Part shown: positions 46,578 to 57,460 of the stretch, one piece after another
Layout of the letters: every line of letters starts with the position of its first letter
Numbering within the stretch: position 1 is the first letter of the stretch
DNA from: Erythroxylum novogranatense
Taxonomy: Eukaryota; Streptophyta; Magnoliopsida; Malpighiales; Erythroxylaceae
Length of the DNA: 64,000 nt
Assembly (NCBI GenBank): GCA_029891385.1
Contig: CM057225.1
Location: forward strand, 76,533,887-76,597,886
Direction of reading: 5' to 3'
The notes under the pieces: generated by a model
Seen by the model: the letters and a program-made list of their open reading frames with translations, nothing else
Database searches by the model: none
What the model was told of the DNA's origin: nothing
Translations under genes and position numbers: made by a program

Positions 46578-46700
46578 TAAATTATAGGAGTTTTTTCCAA
46601 AATTTATCGAGGTGCAAAGAGTACTTTTGTGTTTGTTGTAAATTATAGGAGTTTTTCCCAAAATTTATCTAGGTGCAAAGAGTATTTTTGTGTTTTATTT
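46578..46700 (+). repeat. Two 61-bp tandem units upstream of the mS34-like gene
   Basis: TAAATTATAGGAG starts at 46578 and 46639. Both units continue with TTTTTCC(C)AAAATTTATC and AGGTGCAAAGAGTA, with few differences. A weaker partial copy lies at about 46519-46560. Confidence 0.85.
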
Positions 46701-46718
46701 TACACTGGACCTATCACG

Positions 46719-46809
46719 AACCCTAACTCGGTAACTCCCCTCTATTCCCTCCGTATCCTCCTCCCATTTCTTTTTCTTTTTTGTTTTTCCTTTTTCCTAT
46801 CCGAGCCCA
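46719..46809 (+). promoter_or_regulatory. Telo-box and site II-like element of the mS34-like gene promoter
   Basis: AACCCTAA (46719-46726) is a telo-box core, and AGCCCA (46804-46809, TGGGCT on the other strand) is a site II element. This pairing is common in promoters of plant ribosomal-protein and mitochondrial-biogenesis genes. A CT-rich leader lies between them. Confidence 0.5.
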
Positions 46810-46829
46810 ACCGACGGTTCTTTGCTCCA

Positions 46830-47741
46830 CCAGCCACAGTATCCTTTTTCTTTCCTTAGCCAGAATCAAGCTTTCCAGCCAAATAAACCCTATTTGACAC
46901 CGCCCACTCGTAATTGAAGGTTATCATCGCTTTTTAACACTTGGATTTAAAAAAAGTTTGTTGTAATAGCATGGGATCGGCCCGTTCGCTTCATTGGATG
47001 GCTTCAGCGGCGATTTCAGCTTGCCTAATTTCTTTCGTTCTCGTTCCTTCCTTTCGCTTTATTTTGTAAATGTTTTTTGGGTTTTAATTTGTGTCTCAGC
47101 TTCTGCCTTCGTTTCTGGTTCCAAGGTTGATTTTGATATTTTTGCATTTCTTCCTTTATTTTTGTGATCTCGTGTTCTTGTAATAGTTTCAGAGTTGCGG
47201 GTTTAGTTCCCAGAACACGGTTTCCTTTTCTTTGATTCTCCGTCAGAGTATTTGTACATAAAATCTTGGAGCTTGTTTTCCTTTTAAACTTAAAAATCGT
47301 TTCCCCCTAAAGATTAAAGTTTACTAGACCTAATTGAGGCTATGATCATAACAAAATCATTACAAACACACAAAAGAAAAGGTTGTAAATTAAAGGGTAT
47401 AGATTATGACTTATTTAACTGATAATTTGGTTTCAAATTGTTTGTCTAAATTGCGTGCTTTTCAAAAATTGTTAGTTGGGTTGAAGTTCTGTTTTGTGAG
47501 CAAGGCTAATTCATTGTCAAGGTGCAATTTAGTGGTTTTATAAAGCCTTATGCATTGGAGAATACCTTGCCACGTTGGGTGGGAAATGCTAATCTCACAT
47601 ACTTGTTCTTGTGCATGCATTTACTTTTGTATCCAATTCTTTCTTGAACATTTTGCTTATTCACAATTTTCTTATCTCTATGTATTTCAGTTTTGAATCC
47701 TTCCTCTTGTGGTTCGTACAGAAAGACTGAAGAGGTGTTTA
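46830..47741 (+). other. Probable 5' untranslated region with an intron
   Basis: T-rich, GT-rich sequence with splice-like signals: possible donors at about 47067 (TTTTGTAAATG) and 47127 (AAGGTTGAT), and a good acceptor TGTATTTCAG ending at 47691. A leader intron directly before the start codon would be normal in a plant housekeeping gene. Exact sites are uncertain. Confidence 0.4.
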
Positions 47742-48134
47742 ATGGCAAGTAGTATTGGTAAAGCAGGCAATTCAATGGCAAAGACAGCAGTAGGGTACCA
47801 GTATCCATGGAGGGAGAAGTTGGCAAAATACAAAGATGAGCTATTGAAGGGTGTGTGGGGTTATTGGCATCTTGGTGCATGGAAACCACTTGGCATTAGT
47901 GCCCGGCGGCGGGCTAGACTCCGCAAGGAGGTTCTTCTTGCAGGGGAAGGTTGGCCATATGATCCAGCGAGGAAGGAAATGAGTAACAAAATGAAAGGTC
48001 ACAAATGTGATAAGATAGCTGCAGAGAAGCGAGAAAAAACTGCTAAACTGATGGAGCAAATGCCACAAATGTTACTGGCATATAAGAAGCGGAGATGGGA
48101 GAAGAAATTAAAGGAAGAAGAAAAGAATAGATAA
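47742..48134 (+). CDS. Mitochondrial small-subunit ribosomal protein mS34-like, intact
   Basis: Intact frame of 130 residues starting MASSIGKAGNSMAKTAVGYQ. An ATG 33 bases upstream is in frame, but I chose the internal ATG because the protein family begins with a short MA-S leader and the upstream bases look like leader sequence. The body reads YPWREKLAKYKDELLKGVWG, then GAWKPLGISARRRARLRKEV and AGEGWPYDPARKEM, and ends in a Lys/Glu-rich helix (KKRRWEKKLKEEEKNR). It is highly basic and has no membrane segment. I recall this sequence as the short plant protein annotated as 28S/mS34 of the mitochondrial ribosome. The basic character, helix-forming tail and telo-box/site II promoter agree, but the name rests on memory. 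It is the only intact host gene that I see. Confidence 0.75.
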   Translation: MASSIGKAGNSMAKTAVGYQYPWREKLAKYKDELLKGVWGYWHLGAWKPLGISARRRARLRKEVLLAGEGWPYDPARKEMSNKMKGHKCDKIAAEKREKTAKLMEQMPQMLLAYKKRRWEKKLKEEEKNR

Positions 48135-48640
48135 ATGATTTATATCTGGTCACCGCTTCTTAGTTATGGTATGCTGTGTGAGTGAGCTTTGTTGTTAATC
48201 AGTGATTTTGGATATGAGCTGCATACATGGCACCTTGTTTTAGTTTTTTATGTGGCTCAAGATTATGAATTTGCTAGTAGGACAAAATGGTGACGTTAAC
48301 TTGTTCCTTGCAGCTTTCAATTCTAGTCTCTTTGTTCATGATAGTACGATCTGTGGCTTATCAGTAACTCCTGTGGCCTTGTTTCTTGATTATATCTGCA
48401 CCATTACTCTTCAATATCGGAGATGCCATTCTTTTTCCGAAGAACAAGAAAGATTGAAATGAAGATGAATGTTGCTTCCTTGAATGAAGATGAATGTTAG
48501 CATCATGTAAGGGCCGTATACGAATGTTGGATATTTCAAATTAAAAATGGAGAATCTAATTGTATTAGTAATCCGAATTGTATTCTTGATTTTAATATGG
48601 TATAGTTTTAGACAATGTTTAAATTAGACTGAAAATTGAA
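48135..48640 (+). other. 3' flank of the mS34-like gene
   Basis: T-rich 3' UTR-like sequence. Direct repeat GATGAATGTT at 48463 and 48488. AATAAA-like signals are weak. No second gene seen. Confidence 0.5.
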
Positions 48641-49719
48641 AAAAGTTCAGGGCATGTTTGGATAACAACTGATCAGCTAAAAATTAGCTGATGAACTAAA
48701 ATCAGCTGTTTGACTAATTTGAGCTGATAAATTTGTTTGGTAATCGGCTGGTTGGGTTAACTGGTTCAACCTAACGAACCAAAAACAAGAAGCTGCTCTG
48801 TAGTGTTTGGGGTATGTCAATTTTGCCTGTTCCTCTCTCTCGTCTCTCTCATTTTCTCATACACAAAACTTGACAAAAGTCATGTTTATTTGTTTGTCAG
48901 TTGTGTCGTTTAGTCTGGTACTATGTATAAACTTTTCTTACAATCGACTTATTGCCATTAGAATTTAACTCTAGCGTGTCAACGGTGCAATATCATCAAA
49001 TAATAATAATAATAATAATAATAGACTTATGATCTTATATGAATTTAGAATTTAATATCTAGAATTTAAATTTTTATAAGAATATTGAATGAAATATTAA
49101 GATATATAATATATATATTCTTATAATTTTTATTTTTAGGTAAATTCTTATAATTTTATTAAAGTCATATCTTCATAAGTTATTTTATACATAAATAGTT
49201 AATTTTATCAAGCATTAAATAATAAACATTAACTATCAATTAATAGCTGACGAAATTAACTAACAATTAATACAATTAGCTGATTATTAAATAGGTTCAT
49301 AACATTAGCTGATTATTAAATAGGTTCATAACATATCAATCGTTCTAAAGGATGTTAGCCTGACTCAAAGTGCTTTCTTCGAGGATTGTTCAAAAGATTA
49401 GTGGACTTTGGGAAAAAACTTTTCAGTAACATATGAAAATTTGACTTTTATAAAGCATTCAATATCGTCAGCTGGCCTTTCATTCATGCTGCTATCAGTT
49501 TCTAGTTTCATAATTGGACAGGTTCTAGTTCACTAATTCGAAGACCAGATTTTGTTCGTTTCCGACGTTGAATCCCCCTCAACACCCTCCTCAAATCTTT
49601 TATGTCAGCAACTCTGGTTCAACTCTATGCCGGTCTATCCTATTCATCTAAATATATAAATTTTACATAAATAAATGGTTAAAATAGACTAACATAAAGT
49701 TGAGACAGAATTGCTGACA
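48641..49719. repeat. AT-rich stretch with a microsatellite, a 29-bp tandem duplication and a possible MITE remnant
   Basis: An (AAT)8 microsatellite spans 48999-49023. A perfect 29-bp tandem duplication covers 49275-49303 and 49304-49332 (ATTAGCTGATTATTAAATAG at its start). CAGGGCATGTTTGGATAAC near 48650 resembles the end of an hAT-type miniature element, but I found no matching inverted end. From about 49545 the sequence resembles the older LINE fragment described at 58712. Confidence 0.55.
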
Positions 49720-50694
49720 TAGAGTGTAACACCCCACTTCAGTAAGACCTGGATCAGATATTGATGGTGATATCCGAATTCGTGCCCTGCGAGAATGGCG
49801 TGATACATCACTCAGTCAAATCACAGTATAATTTTTTTAAAAACATACATACACTTACGATATATATATATATCTTGCGAAAAACAAAACTTACAAAACA
49901 TGACCAGTAAATAATGTGATGATCACGAGGGTCCTCTTATAATACATCATAATATAACACCAAGGTCCTCACACTAATGCAAACGCAACTGATCCCGTCC
50001 TCTTCTATCACTCTCAAGCGATCACTATACACTCGTTGCCTAACGGGGTATTCTTCTGAGTCCTGAAAAATAATTGCAAATTTTGGGTGAGTTTTACGAA
50101 CTCAATGAGTGACCATCTTCGATGGTCCGCTCAATCATGTAACAAAATCAATTCATAACCTATATTCACATTGCTGTCTATTTGATCTCATTTTACAATT
50201 TACATACATCTAACTTTATCTCATAATACACTTTCTCAAAATTGCCCATTTATACATTTACAGAAATCCACATTCATATATCTCATTTTTGACACATACA
50301 TATTTCACCCACTTGCCATTTATTTTCATTTTGCTGTGATCGAGTGCCTAAACTGTCCCATTGAAGGGTTCATGAATATCTGTTCCTTATCCAATGCTGG
50401 ATACAAGGCTCATTATTCGTTGAGCCTGAGGCTCTGAATCGCTCATGAGCTCAAAACTCATTTTCGCACATTGAGCTAAAAGCTCTGCTCGGTGACAACT
50501 TTGGTCAACAGCCCTAATATTTCATACAACGCTAGACATATAACAATTTATCATACATTTTATAGTTAGAAGTACCCCATGACTTTTATCACATCAGTAT
50601 ATGACATTTTGCCTATCTTTCAATCAAACATATCAAATCAAATGCAGCATGTAACACGGTTTCAATTTATTTCAGTGTTGTGACCGAGCGCCTG

Positions 50695-50832
50695 AACTGT
50701 CCCTTTAAGGGCACATTAATCGTTGAGTTAGAGGCTCTGAAACTGTCCCATTAAGGGATCATTAATCGTTGAGTCAGAGGCTCTGAAACTGTCCCATTAA
50801 GGGCTCATTAATCGTTAAGACAGAGGCTCTGA
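50695..50832 (-). repeat. Three 46-bp tandem units in the solo LTR
   Basis: AACTGTCCC starts at 50695, 50741 and 50787, exactly 46 bp apart. Each unit continues with (A/T)TTAAGGG, CATTAATCGTT and AGAGGCTCT. It is the reverse complement of the array type seen at 19985 and 39868. Confidence 0.9.
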
Positions 50833-51654
50833 ATCACTGTGGGGCTCGAGGCCCAAATATAACGTTAAGCTAAAAGCTCTGATCTGTGGCTGCTCCGATC
50901 ACAACTGTCAATAACTGATTTTACATTCATGTATGAACGACATGTGCCACAATTCAATCACTCTATTCACGTATTAATTTATGCCACAATTCAATCACTT
51001 TATTCACGTATTCCTATAACACAATCACAATTTCACATACCCATAACACTTCTATATCATATCACTCCAATACTCCGGACTTTCTATCCGGAGTTCACAA
51101 TCAATATTATCCCACCATTATACTCCAGAGAATTAAATCACTGAATTATAACACTTAATAATTGGAGAACCGTCTAGGTCACTCACTGACTTCCGTGCTA
51201 ACGCCTGAAAGCCTCGACAACGTCGATGAGCTGACGTTCCAAATGTGCCTCTATCACAAGTCAAAACACATTTATTTAACACATCGTCCAATTCAGCAAT
51301 AATGCACATGTAGAAATTTTAAGATATGTACTATGCAATTTCGTGGCATTTCGGCACTATCCCAAAAAACCCTTCACAGCCTTTCCTCAATATCAGAACT
51401 CAATAGACACTAAAATCGTTCGTTTTGTTTCAGAAAAATCCAAAACTTATTCTCCAAGTAGATACGAACTATCTTTTTGTCGAAACCACAGTTTACACCA
51501 CACTTCCATCCAAAATTGATAACTTTAAAAGACTGATTCAATACTTTCCTTTTTCATAAAAGTAGAGACCCTTGTCTCTAGTTCATAACAAATCCAAAAT
51601 TATCTCATTTGAATATCGATACAAAAAGTTATGGTTTAAAAACCAAAACAAAAC

Positions 51655-51830
51655 TTGTCCGGGAACAGTAGCTTGCCGCGGCGTGAGAAAGCTCGTCGCG
51701 GTGAAGATTGAGCTCGACGCGGCAAGGGTACAAGTGTGCGCCGCGGCGTGCATTCTCGCCTACGCCACAACGTGCACGTTCGCCTGCGTCGCGGCATGCG
51801 CATGAGCACGTCGCGACGTGCAAGTCCTGT
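51655..51830. repeat. GC-rich island in the solo LTR
   Basis: About 175 bp rich in CpG with recurring GCCGCGGCG, GTCGCGG and GACGCGGC words, set in AT-rich sequence. It corresponds to 18060-18210 of the chromovirus LTR. Confidence 0.75.
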
Positions 51831-52768
51831 AAGCCTTCCGAAACCTGATTTCTTAACAATTTCAATCCAATTCCTCCCATTTTTCAAAACATAAATCATC
51901 TAAACACTTAAACATCACTTATATTCCATTTTCAACTCATTTTAAACCAATATCATTCACAAAACAATCAAAATTCATCCATACACGATAACCCTAAAAA
52001 CCAAACATGTAAATCACCCATTCTATAACTTTTAACACTCAAAACAAGAATCAATCAACTAATCAAGAGGAAAGAGGCTTAAACTTACTTGATTTGGCTT
52101 TCAAAATCCTTAGACTCTTCGTGATTTCGTCGAAAACCCTTTTCTTCTTCTCTTCCTCTTCTTCCACAGTTCCTCCTCTTTTTCCCATTCACAAACCCTA
52201 ATTTCCCTTTTTATACCCTTTCTAATTATGAAAAGTCCATTTTGCCCCTTCCTTTAACCTTAAGCCTTATAATCTTAAGTATCTTGCCCAAATTGCCCTT
52301 ATACAAATTCTTATAACTTTATTACTTCAATTCAGAAATTCAGACTCTTAGGGACTGAATTGAGATTCAATTCTTTCAGAATCACTCACTTTCATGTCTA
52401 TCAATTTCCAATTTAATCAATTCATTCACTTTGACTTTCATAAATCTCTCCAATTCAATTTTTTCAAACACACAAATTCACATTTTTTCACAAAGACACA
52501 AAAGCCGGGAATTGTCACGAGTGCATGTACAATCTTGTGCATTTTCAAAAATTACCATTCATATCTGTATAGAGGCCATTTTATGCATGTATGTCGAAAT
52601 ACATGTACTAAATCACAACCTGATCCAAATTTACTATTTTATCCTTCACATCGGTGATGGGATGTTACATAGAGGATCACATCCCCTCGACGCCATCGTC
52701 TCAACATTTATTTCGGATGGGCAGTGTGTCAGCCACAGAAAACAACACTTTGGTGTTCAAAATTTACT

Positions 52769-54124
52769 ATGAACACTCGTGATCGCACTCATCCCACTGA
52801 TCCCCGCCCACACAAATGTACTAAACCCCTAAACCCTCCGCCTGGTTCGATCACTCCACGTCCTGTTCCACTTTCAGGGACCTTCGATCATGGTAATGTG
52901 TCGAAACCTATGTCTTGGAAGGACAAGGTTCTTTGCAGAGAATGTGTCAAAGCAATAGCATATGGGGCAAAGGAGAGAGCACCTGTGAACCTTATTGAAA
53001 CAGGGATTGTTACCAGGGAGTATAAGGACAGCAATAAGCAGTTTCCGATATTCCATGTGGACCCCGCTTATATGAAATCCCTGGAAGTCCCCTGGCGGCA
53101 CTCTGTTGTTGTCAAACTGTTGGGTCGTTCCATCTCCTATCGGCTTCTGTATGCCAAAATTGAGCAACTGTGGCGACCTACCGGCGGTATTGAGCAACTG
53201 TGGCGACCTACCGGCGGTATTGAGCAACTGTGGCTACCTACCGGCGGTTTTGATGTCTTGGACCTCGGGGACGACTACTTTCTGGTCAAGTTTGATCATA
53301 GTGCTGATTTTGATTTCGCTACGGAAAAGGGCCCCTGTACGATCTTTAACCATTACTTGACAGTACGCCAATGGTTCCCAGACTTCTCGGCTTTGAATGC
53401 AGTAGTCAACTCAACCCTAGTTTAGGCTCGTCTACCTAATGTCTCCTTCCAATATTACAACGAGGATCTGTTGCTTGCGCTTGCTACTGGTATCGGCCGA
53501 TCAGTTAAGGTCGACCAAAACACCACCCTAGCTAACCGGGGTCGCTTTGCTCGGATCTGTGTGGAGATTGATTTGGACAAACCTCTGGTCGGTCAATTAG
53601 TCATTAATGGCAGTACATACTATGTGGAATATGAAGACCTTCATACTATTTGCTTTACCTGTGGTAAGTTTGGGCATATTTCCGGTCGGTGCTCTCAACC
53701 CCTTCTGACGTCTACGCACCCAGCGCTGGGGGCTCCGGAGACTCCTGTTGATGGAGAGACCCCGATGGTCGGTGACCCGAGCCATCCCATCGATGTGACA
53801 ACTGATACTGGTAATCTTGACGACACCTTGGGGGTAGGTTCTTGGATGGTTGTCACGAAAAGACCCTCTCGTTCCCTGCGATCGATGAACGTTGCAGCTC
53901 CTTCTTCTAGTCAGCATCAGCCGTCTAACCGTTACGCTATCCTCCCTGATGCTACGCCAGGGGATGATGCCTTGCATAGAGGAATGGCCTTGGGACGGGA
54001 CAAGGGACATCCCTCTGCGTTTTCTTTACTGGCCTTAAAAAACAGAGCAAACATTCTAGACGTTCCGAGAGAGTTCCACGTCCATCCCCTCAAGCAGGCC
54101 CAGACCAGACGACTACTCCTATGA
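52769..54124 (+). pseudogene. LINE-2 ORF1: DUF4283-type protein with CCHC knuckle
   Basis: ORF1 proteins of plant L1 elements bind element RNA. From the ATG at 52769 (MNTRDRTHPTDPRP) one frame runs to 54124 with a single in-frame stop, TAG at 53423-53425, where a Trp is usual. A DUF4283-like region (about 52905-53420) has MSWKDKVLC and YRLLYAKIEQLW, and ends DLGDDYFLVKF. A zf-CCHC_4-type knuckle, CFTCGKFGHISGRC, lies at about 53651-53692. The tail is Pro/Thr/Ser-rich. A 30-bp segment is triplicated at 53159-53248. The frame could have continued past 54124 through a shift, because a Pro-rich frame follows to 54327. Confidence 0.88.
53159..53248 (+). repeat. In-frame triplication of 30 bp in LINE-2 ORF1
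   Basis: Three copies (53159-53188, 53189-53218, 53219-53248) each encode IEQLWRPTGG, the last with one base change giving LPTGG. Normally this decapeptide occurs once in DUF4283 domains. Confidence 0.97.
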
Positions 54125-54604
54125 TGTCTCTTGTGTGTCCTACGGTGGGCCAACCCACTCCCCCTGGCCTTGGAATCTTCGGGGGCAAGGCTCGCCCACC
54201 TACTGGGGCTCCAGGCCCCGTTCCCCTCTCGGTCCCAGATGCCCATGCTCTGGATCCAGACCCCGCTCCTCTTCCTACCCCCACCCCTGACCCGTCACTT
54301 GTCCTCCAGGTTGCGGATCCGTTTTGACAAGCCTTCCAAGCCTTCATCCCCCCCACTCCACAGTCGTCCTCCATGATGCGTCGCCCATGCAAGGTGTTCA
54401 GGTCTTACAGGATCCTGGTCCCCCGGACTCGGGGCGAGTTGAGACCCGCTCCGGAGACTCTGATGTCCCTGAGTTCTCAGCTTCTGGAGAACAGGCTCCT
54501 TCACTCGCCCTCCCCCCTGCGGATGGGGTGGATGTTGATGTTGACATGGTCCCTAGCAGTCTCGCTAGCTAGTCCCGGTTGCTCCCTCCCTTCCTTGTTT
54601 TTTT

Positions 54605-55700
54605 ATGATTAGTCGTCTAAACATCTTATCGTGGAACTGTCGAGGGGCGGCTCATGCTCACTTTACTGCTTGTGTGAAGGACCTTCGGTCCCGTAACAAT
54701 GTGGACATCCTGATCCTCGTTGAAACCCACATTTCGAGGCCCCGAGCTGACAAGATCTCCACGTCCCTTGGGTTTACGAATGCTGTTCGTGTGGAGGCCG
54801 TTGGCTTTTCCGGGGTATTTGGTTATTGTGGAATGCGTCGGTATCCCAGATCGAGATTTTAGTCTCTCACAAACAGTTTATCCACTGTCTCGTTCGGGAT
54901 TCCCAAAGACCATGTCTGTTTCGATCACTTGTCACGCCCCGCCCTTCCTACATAAATGCTTTTGACGTGAAATCAAACGTCTCCATGCCCTAACTTCTTT
55001 GCCTTGGGTTCTCCTTAGGGAGTTTAATGACTACACTTCTGTGTCGAAAAAAAAAGGGGGGGTGGGGGGTGGGGGCACTTATTCCCTGTCGCAGGCTCGG
55101 CGGTTCCAGCAGAATTTGGATGACTGCTCTCTTATGGACTTAGGGTTTCAAGGCCCTCCTTTCACCTTCCGCCAGAGGCGCCATGGTGCTGTCTCGACCT
55201 ATGTTCGGCTCAACAGGGCTTTATGTAATGCCGCCTGGAGGATCCTCTTCCCTGATGCTTCGGTCCATCACCTTCCCCGCACGCACTTTGATCATCACCC
55301 TATTGTGCTGAAATTGTTCGGCTTCATTCCGACGGTGTTCTCTTGTCCTTTCCGCTTCCAAGATGCTTGGACCTTGCATCTGGGGTTCCTTCCTGTTTTT
55401 GTAGACGCTTGGTCCAAACCTCACTCTTCACTCTCTGCTGCCCTTGGCTCGGTCCAAGCTGTAGCGATTCTGTTCAACAAAGATACGTTTGGCAACATCT
55501 TTCACCGGAAGCGTAGAGTCCTGGCTAGGCTTGGTGGCCTCCAATGGCTATTTGCTTCCCATCCTGGCGATTCGCTTCTGTCGTTGGAGCAGGAGCTTAT
55601 CACTGAGTATAACGCCAAGAAGAACTGCTTTGGTTCCAGAAATCTCGAGTCCAATGGTTATAGTATGGGGATCGCAACACCAAATTCTTCCACGTGATGA
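54605..55700 (+). pseudogene. LINE-2 ORF2: APE-like endonuclease
   Basis: The endonuclease nicks target DNA to prime reverse transcription. ORF2 opens at 54605 with MISRLNILSWNCRGA (catalytic Asn), then ILVETHIS with the catalytic Glu. A shift occurs near 54825-54850, a stop near 54963, and the frame continues from 54999 with LLREFNDYTSV, where DFN is usual (Asp replaced by Glu). A homopolymer-rich KKKGGVGGGG stretch (55047-55075) comes next, then SQARRFQQNLDDCSLMDLG and FDHHPIVLK near 55288, the position of the SDH motif, changed to FDH. Confidence 0.88.
55047..55075 (+). repeat. A-run followed by three long G-runs in LINE-2
   Basis: Nine A then G7-T-G6-T-G5. Such spaced G-runs can form a G-quadruplex, and homopolymers here also invite sequencing or replication slippage. 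Confidence 0.85.
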
Positions 55701-57460
55701 CCATTAGCTGACGACAGCGCAATCGGGTGGAGCGTCTTCGGGGTCCGAATGGTACGTGGCTCACATCACGGGCCGACCTCCAAGCGAAGGTGCAACGCTC
55801 TTTCCGTGAGCTTTTTTGTACTGTCGTGGACATCTCCACGCCTTTTCCCCCCATCCCCGATCATGCTACCATTTCTCCGGCTATTGCCCATTCCCTACTG
55901 GCCCCCGTGACCAGGGAAGAAGTCTTTAGTGCGCTTCAGTCAATGAAACCTTACAAAGCTCCTGGTCCAGACGGCTTTCAGCCTGTTTTTTTCAAAAAAT
56001 TTGACATCTCGTCGGGGATAATGTGTTCTCCATGGTGAAGGATGTGTTTAATTCCGGGATTTACCCCTGCCCTAAACGATACTCTGGTGGCACTTATACC
56101 AAAGGAAGCTCACCCTTCATCTATGGCTCATTTCCGTCCTATAAGTCTTTGTAATGTGAGCTACAAGATCCTATCCAAGGTTATTGTCCAGCACCTTAGA
56201 CCTCTTTTGGGGGACCTTATCCTTTCGATGCAGGGGGCCTTTATCTCGGGCCGTACTGCGTCGGAACATATTATTCTGGCCAAAGAAATGCTTCATACCA
56301 TTCGTAAGTCTTGGCGTAAGGACGGTTGCTTGGCCATGAAAATTGACTTGCATAAAGCCTATGACCGGATTGATTGGCGTTTCTTACGGCAAACCCTTCG
56401 GGATTTTGATTTCCCGCAGTGATTCATCTCCCTCCTTATGTCTTGCGTGACTACTACTTGGCTTTCTGTCCTATGGAATGGTTCTTGCCTTCTGACATTT
56501 ACCCCTTTGTGTGGTTTACGACAAGGGGATCCTTTGTCGCCTTACTTATTTGTCCTTTGCATGGAAAAGCTCTCCATGCTCATCTCTAGTCGTGTCCTGT
56601 CGAGGGATTGGAAGGCCCTCAAAGTGTCAGGTAATGGACCTCTTATTTCCCACCGTTTATTTGCTGATGATGTGCTTTTATTTTCGCAGGCTTCATTCCA
56701 CGGCTGTCGGGTGGTTCTGGAGACTATACAGCAATTTTGTTCTTGTTCTGGCATGCTCCTCAATTAACAGAAATCCAAAACTTTCTTATCGCCCCGCGCT
56801 CATCGCCATCACAAGGAACGGTTGCGCCTTCATTTTTAGTTGTCGTTTACTGCTGACTCGGGCTCATATCTGGGGGTCTCTACCTCTGGCACTAACAAGA
56901 AAAGTGACTCCAAGGCTGTTGTTGATAAGATCCAGTGTCGTTTGCAAGGATGGAAGGCTAAGCTTCTCAATAAGGCCGACCGAGTCACTCTGGTGCAATC
57001 CACTCTCGCCACTATTCCCTTGTACACGATGCAGACTTGCTGGCTTCCAGAAGGGATCTGTGAGTTTCTTGATAAATGCTGTTGTGACTTCATTTGGAAA
57101 TCTATTGATGGTAAAGTTATTCCTTTACTGCGGTGGGAAACGGTTTGTCGTCCTAAATCTATGGGAGGCCTTGGTCTACGTGCGGCGCGCGATGCCAATA
57201 TTGCCATGCTTGGTAAACTTGTGTGGGCTCTCTCTCAGAACGGTCCGAAATTATGGACTGAGGTGCTGCGCAGTCAGTACCTCCGCAATTCCTCTGTTCT
57301 TATGTGCTCGGCTCCGTCTTCCACTTCTTTGGGATGGAAAGCTCTATGTAAGTCTGTCCCTTTCTTGCGTGATGGTTTCTGTTGGCGGATTGGCAGTGGG
57401 GATCACATCTCGTTCTGGAATGATCGGTGGGTAGGTGACTCTCCTCTCCGAAATTAGGTT
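55701..57460 (+). pseudogene. LINE-2 ORF2: reverse transcriptase
   Basis: The frame from 55727 reads NGTWLTSRADLQAKVQRSF, then MKPYKAPGPDGFQPVFFKKF. A shift near 56010 is followed by LVALIPKEAHPSSMAHFRPI and LCNVSYKILSKVI. Motif A is KIDLHKAYDRIDWRF (catalytic Asp) near 56341, then GLRQGDPLSPYLFVLCME near 56514. The active site HRLFADDVLLFS has FADD at 56660-56671. SYLGVSTSG and the thumb-like LQGWKAKLLNKADRVTLVQS follow. In-frame stops are near 56420, 56765 and 56838. All catalytic residues that I can see are kept. Confidence 0.92.

Larger units (their letters stand above)
49725..52669 (-). mobile_element. Solo LTR, minus strand, 2,945 bp, chromovirus-like
   Basis: It is flanked by identical TAGAG at 49720-49724 and 52670-52674. 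On the minus strand it starts TGTAACATCCCATCACCGAT, like the chromovirus LTR start at 17092, and ends GGGGTGTTACA. It contains a GC-rich island (51655-51830), a donor-like GTGAGTGAC (51178-51186), 46-bp tandem units (50695-50832), a GAGTTTTACGAACTC palindrome (50089-50103) and TTATTTTTCAG ending at 50063. It encodes no protein. Confidence 0.9.

Noticed and set aside
48250..48462. 70-residue frame after the mS34-like gene
   Set aside because: No conserved motif, and it lies in the likely 3' UTR.
50695..50832. Evenly spaced repeats considered as a CRISPR array
   Set aside because: The repeats are direct tandem units without unique spacers, in plant LTR DNA.
53106..53360. 84-residue frame with the repeat LSNCGDLPAV
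   Set aside because: Out-of-frame shadow of the 30-bp triplication in LINE-2 ORF1.
56511..57434. 307-residue frame overlapping LINE-2 RT
   Set aside because: It is in a different frame from the clearly conserved RT motifs and shows none itself.
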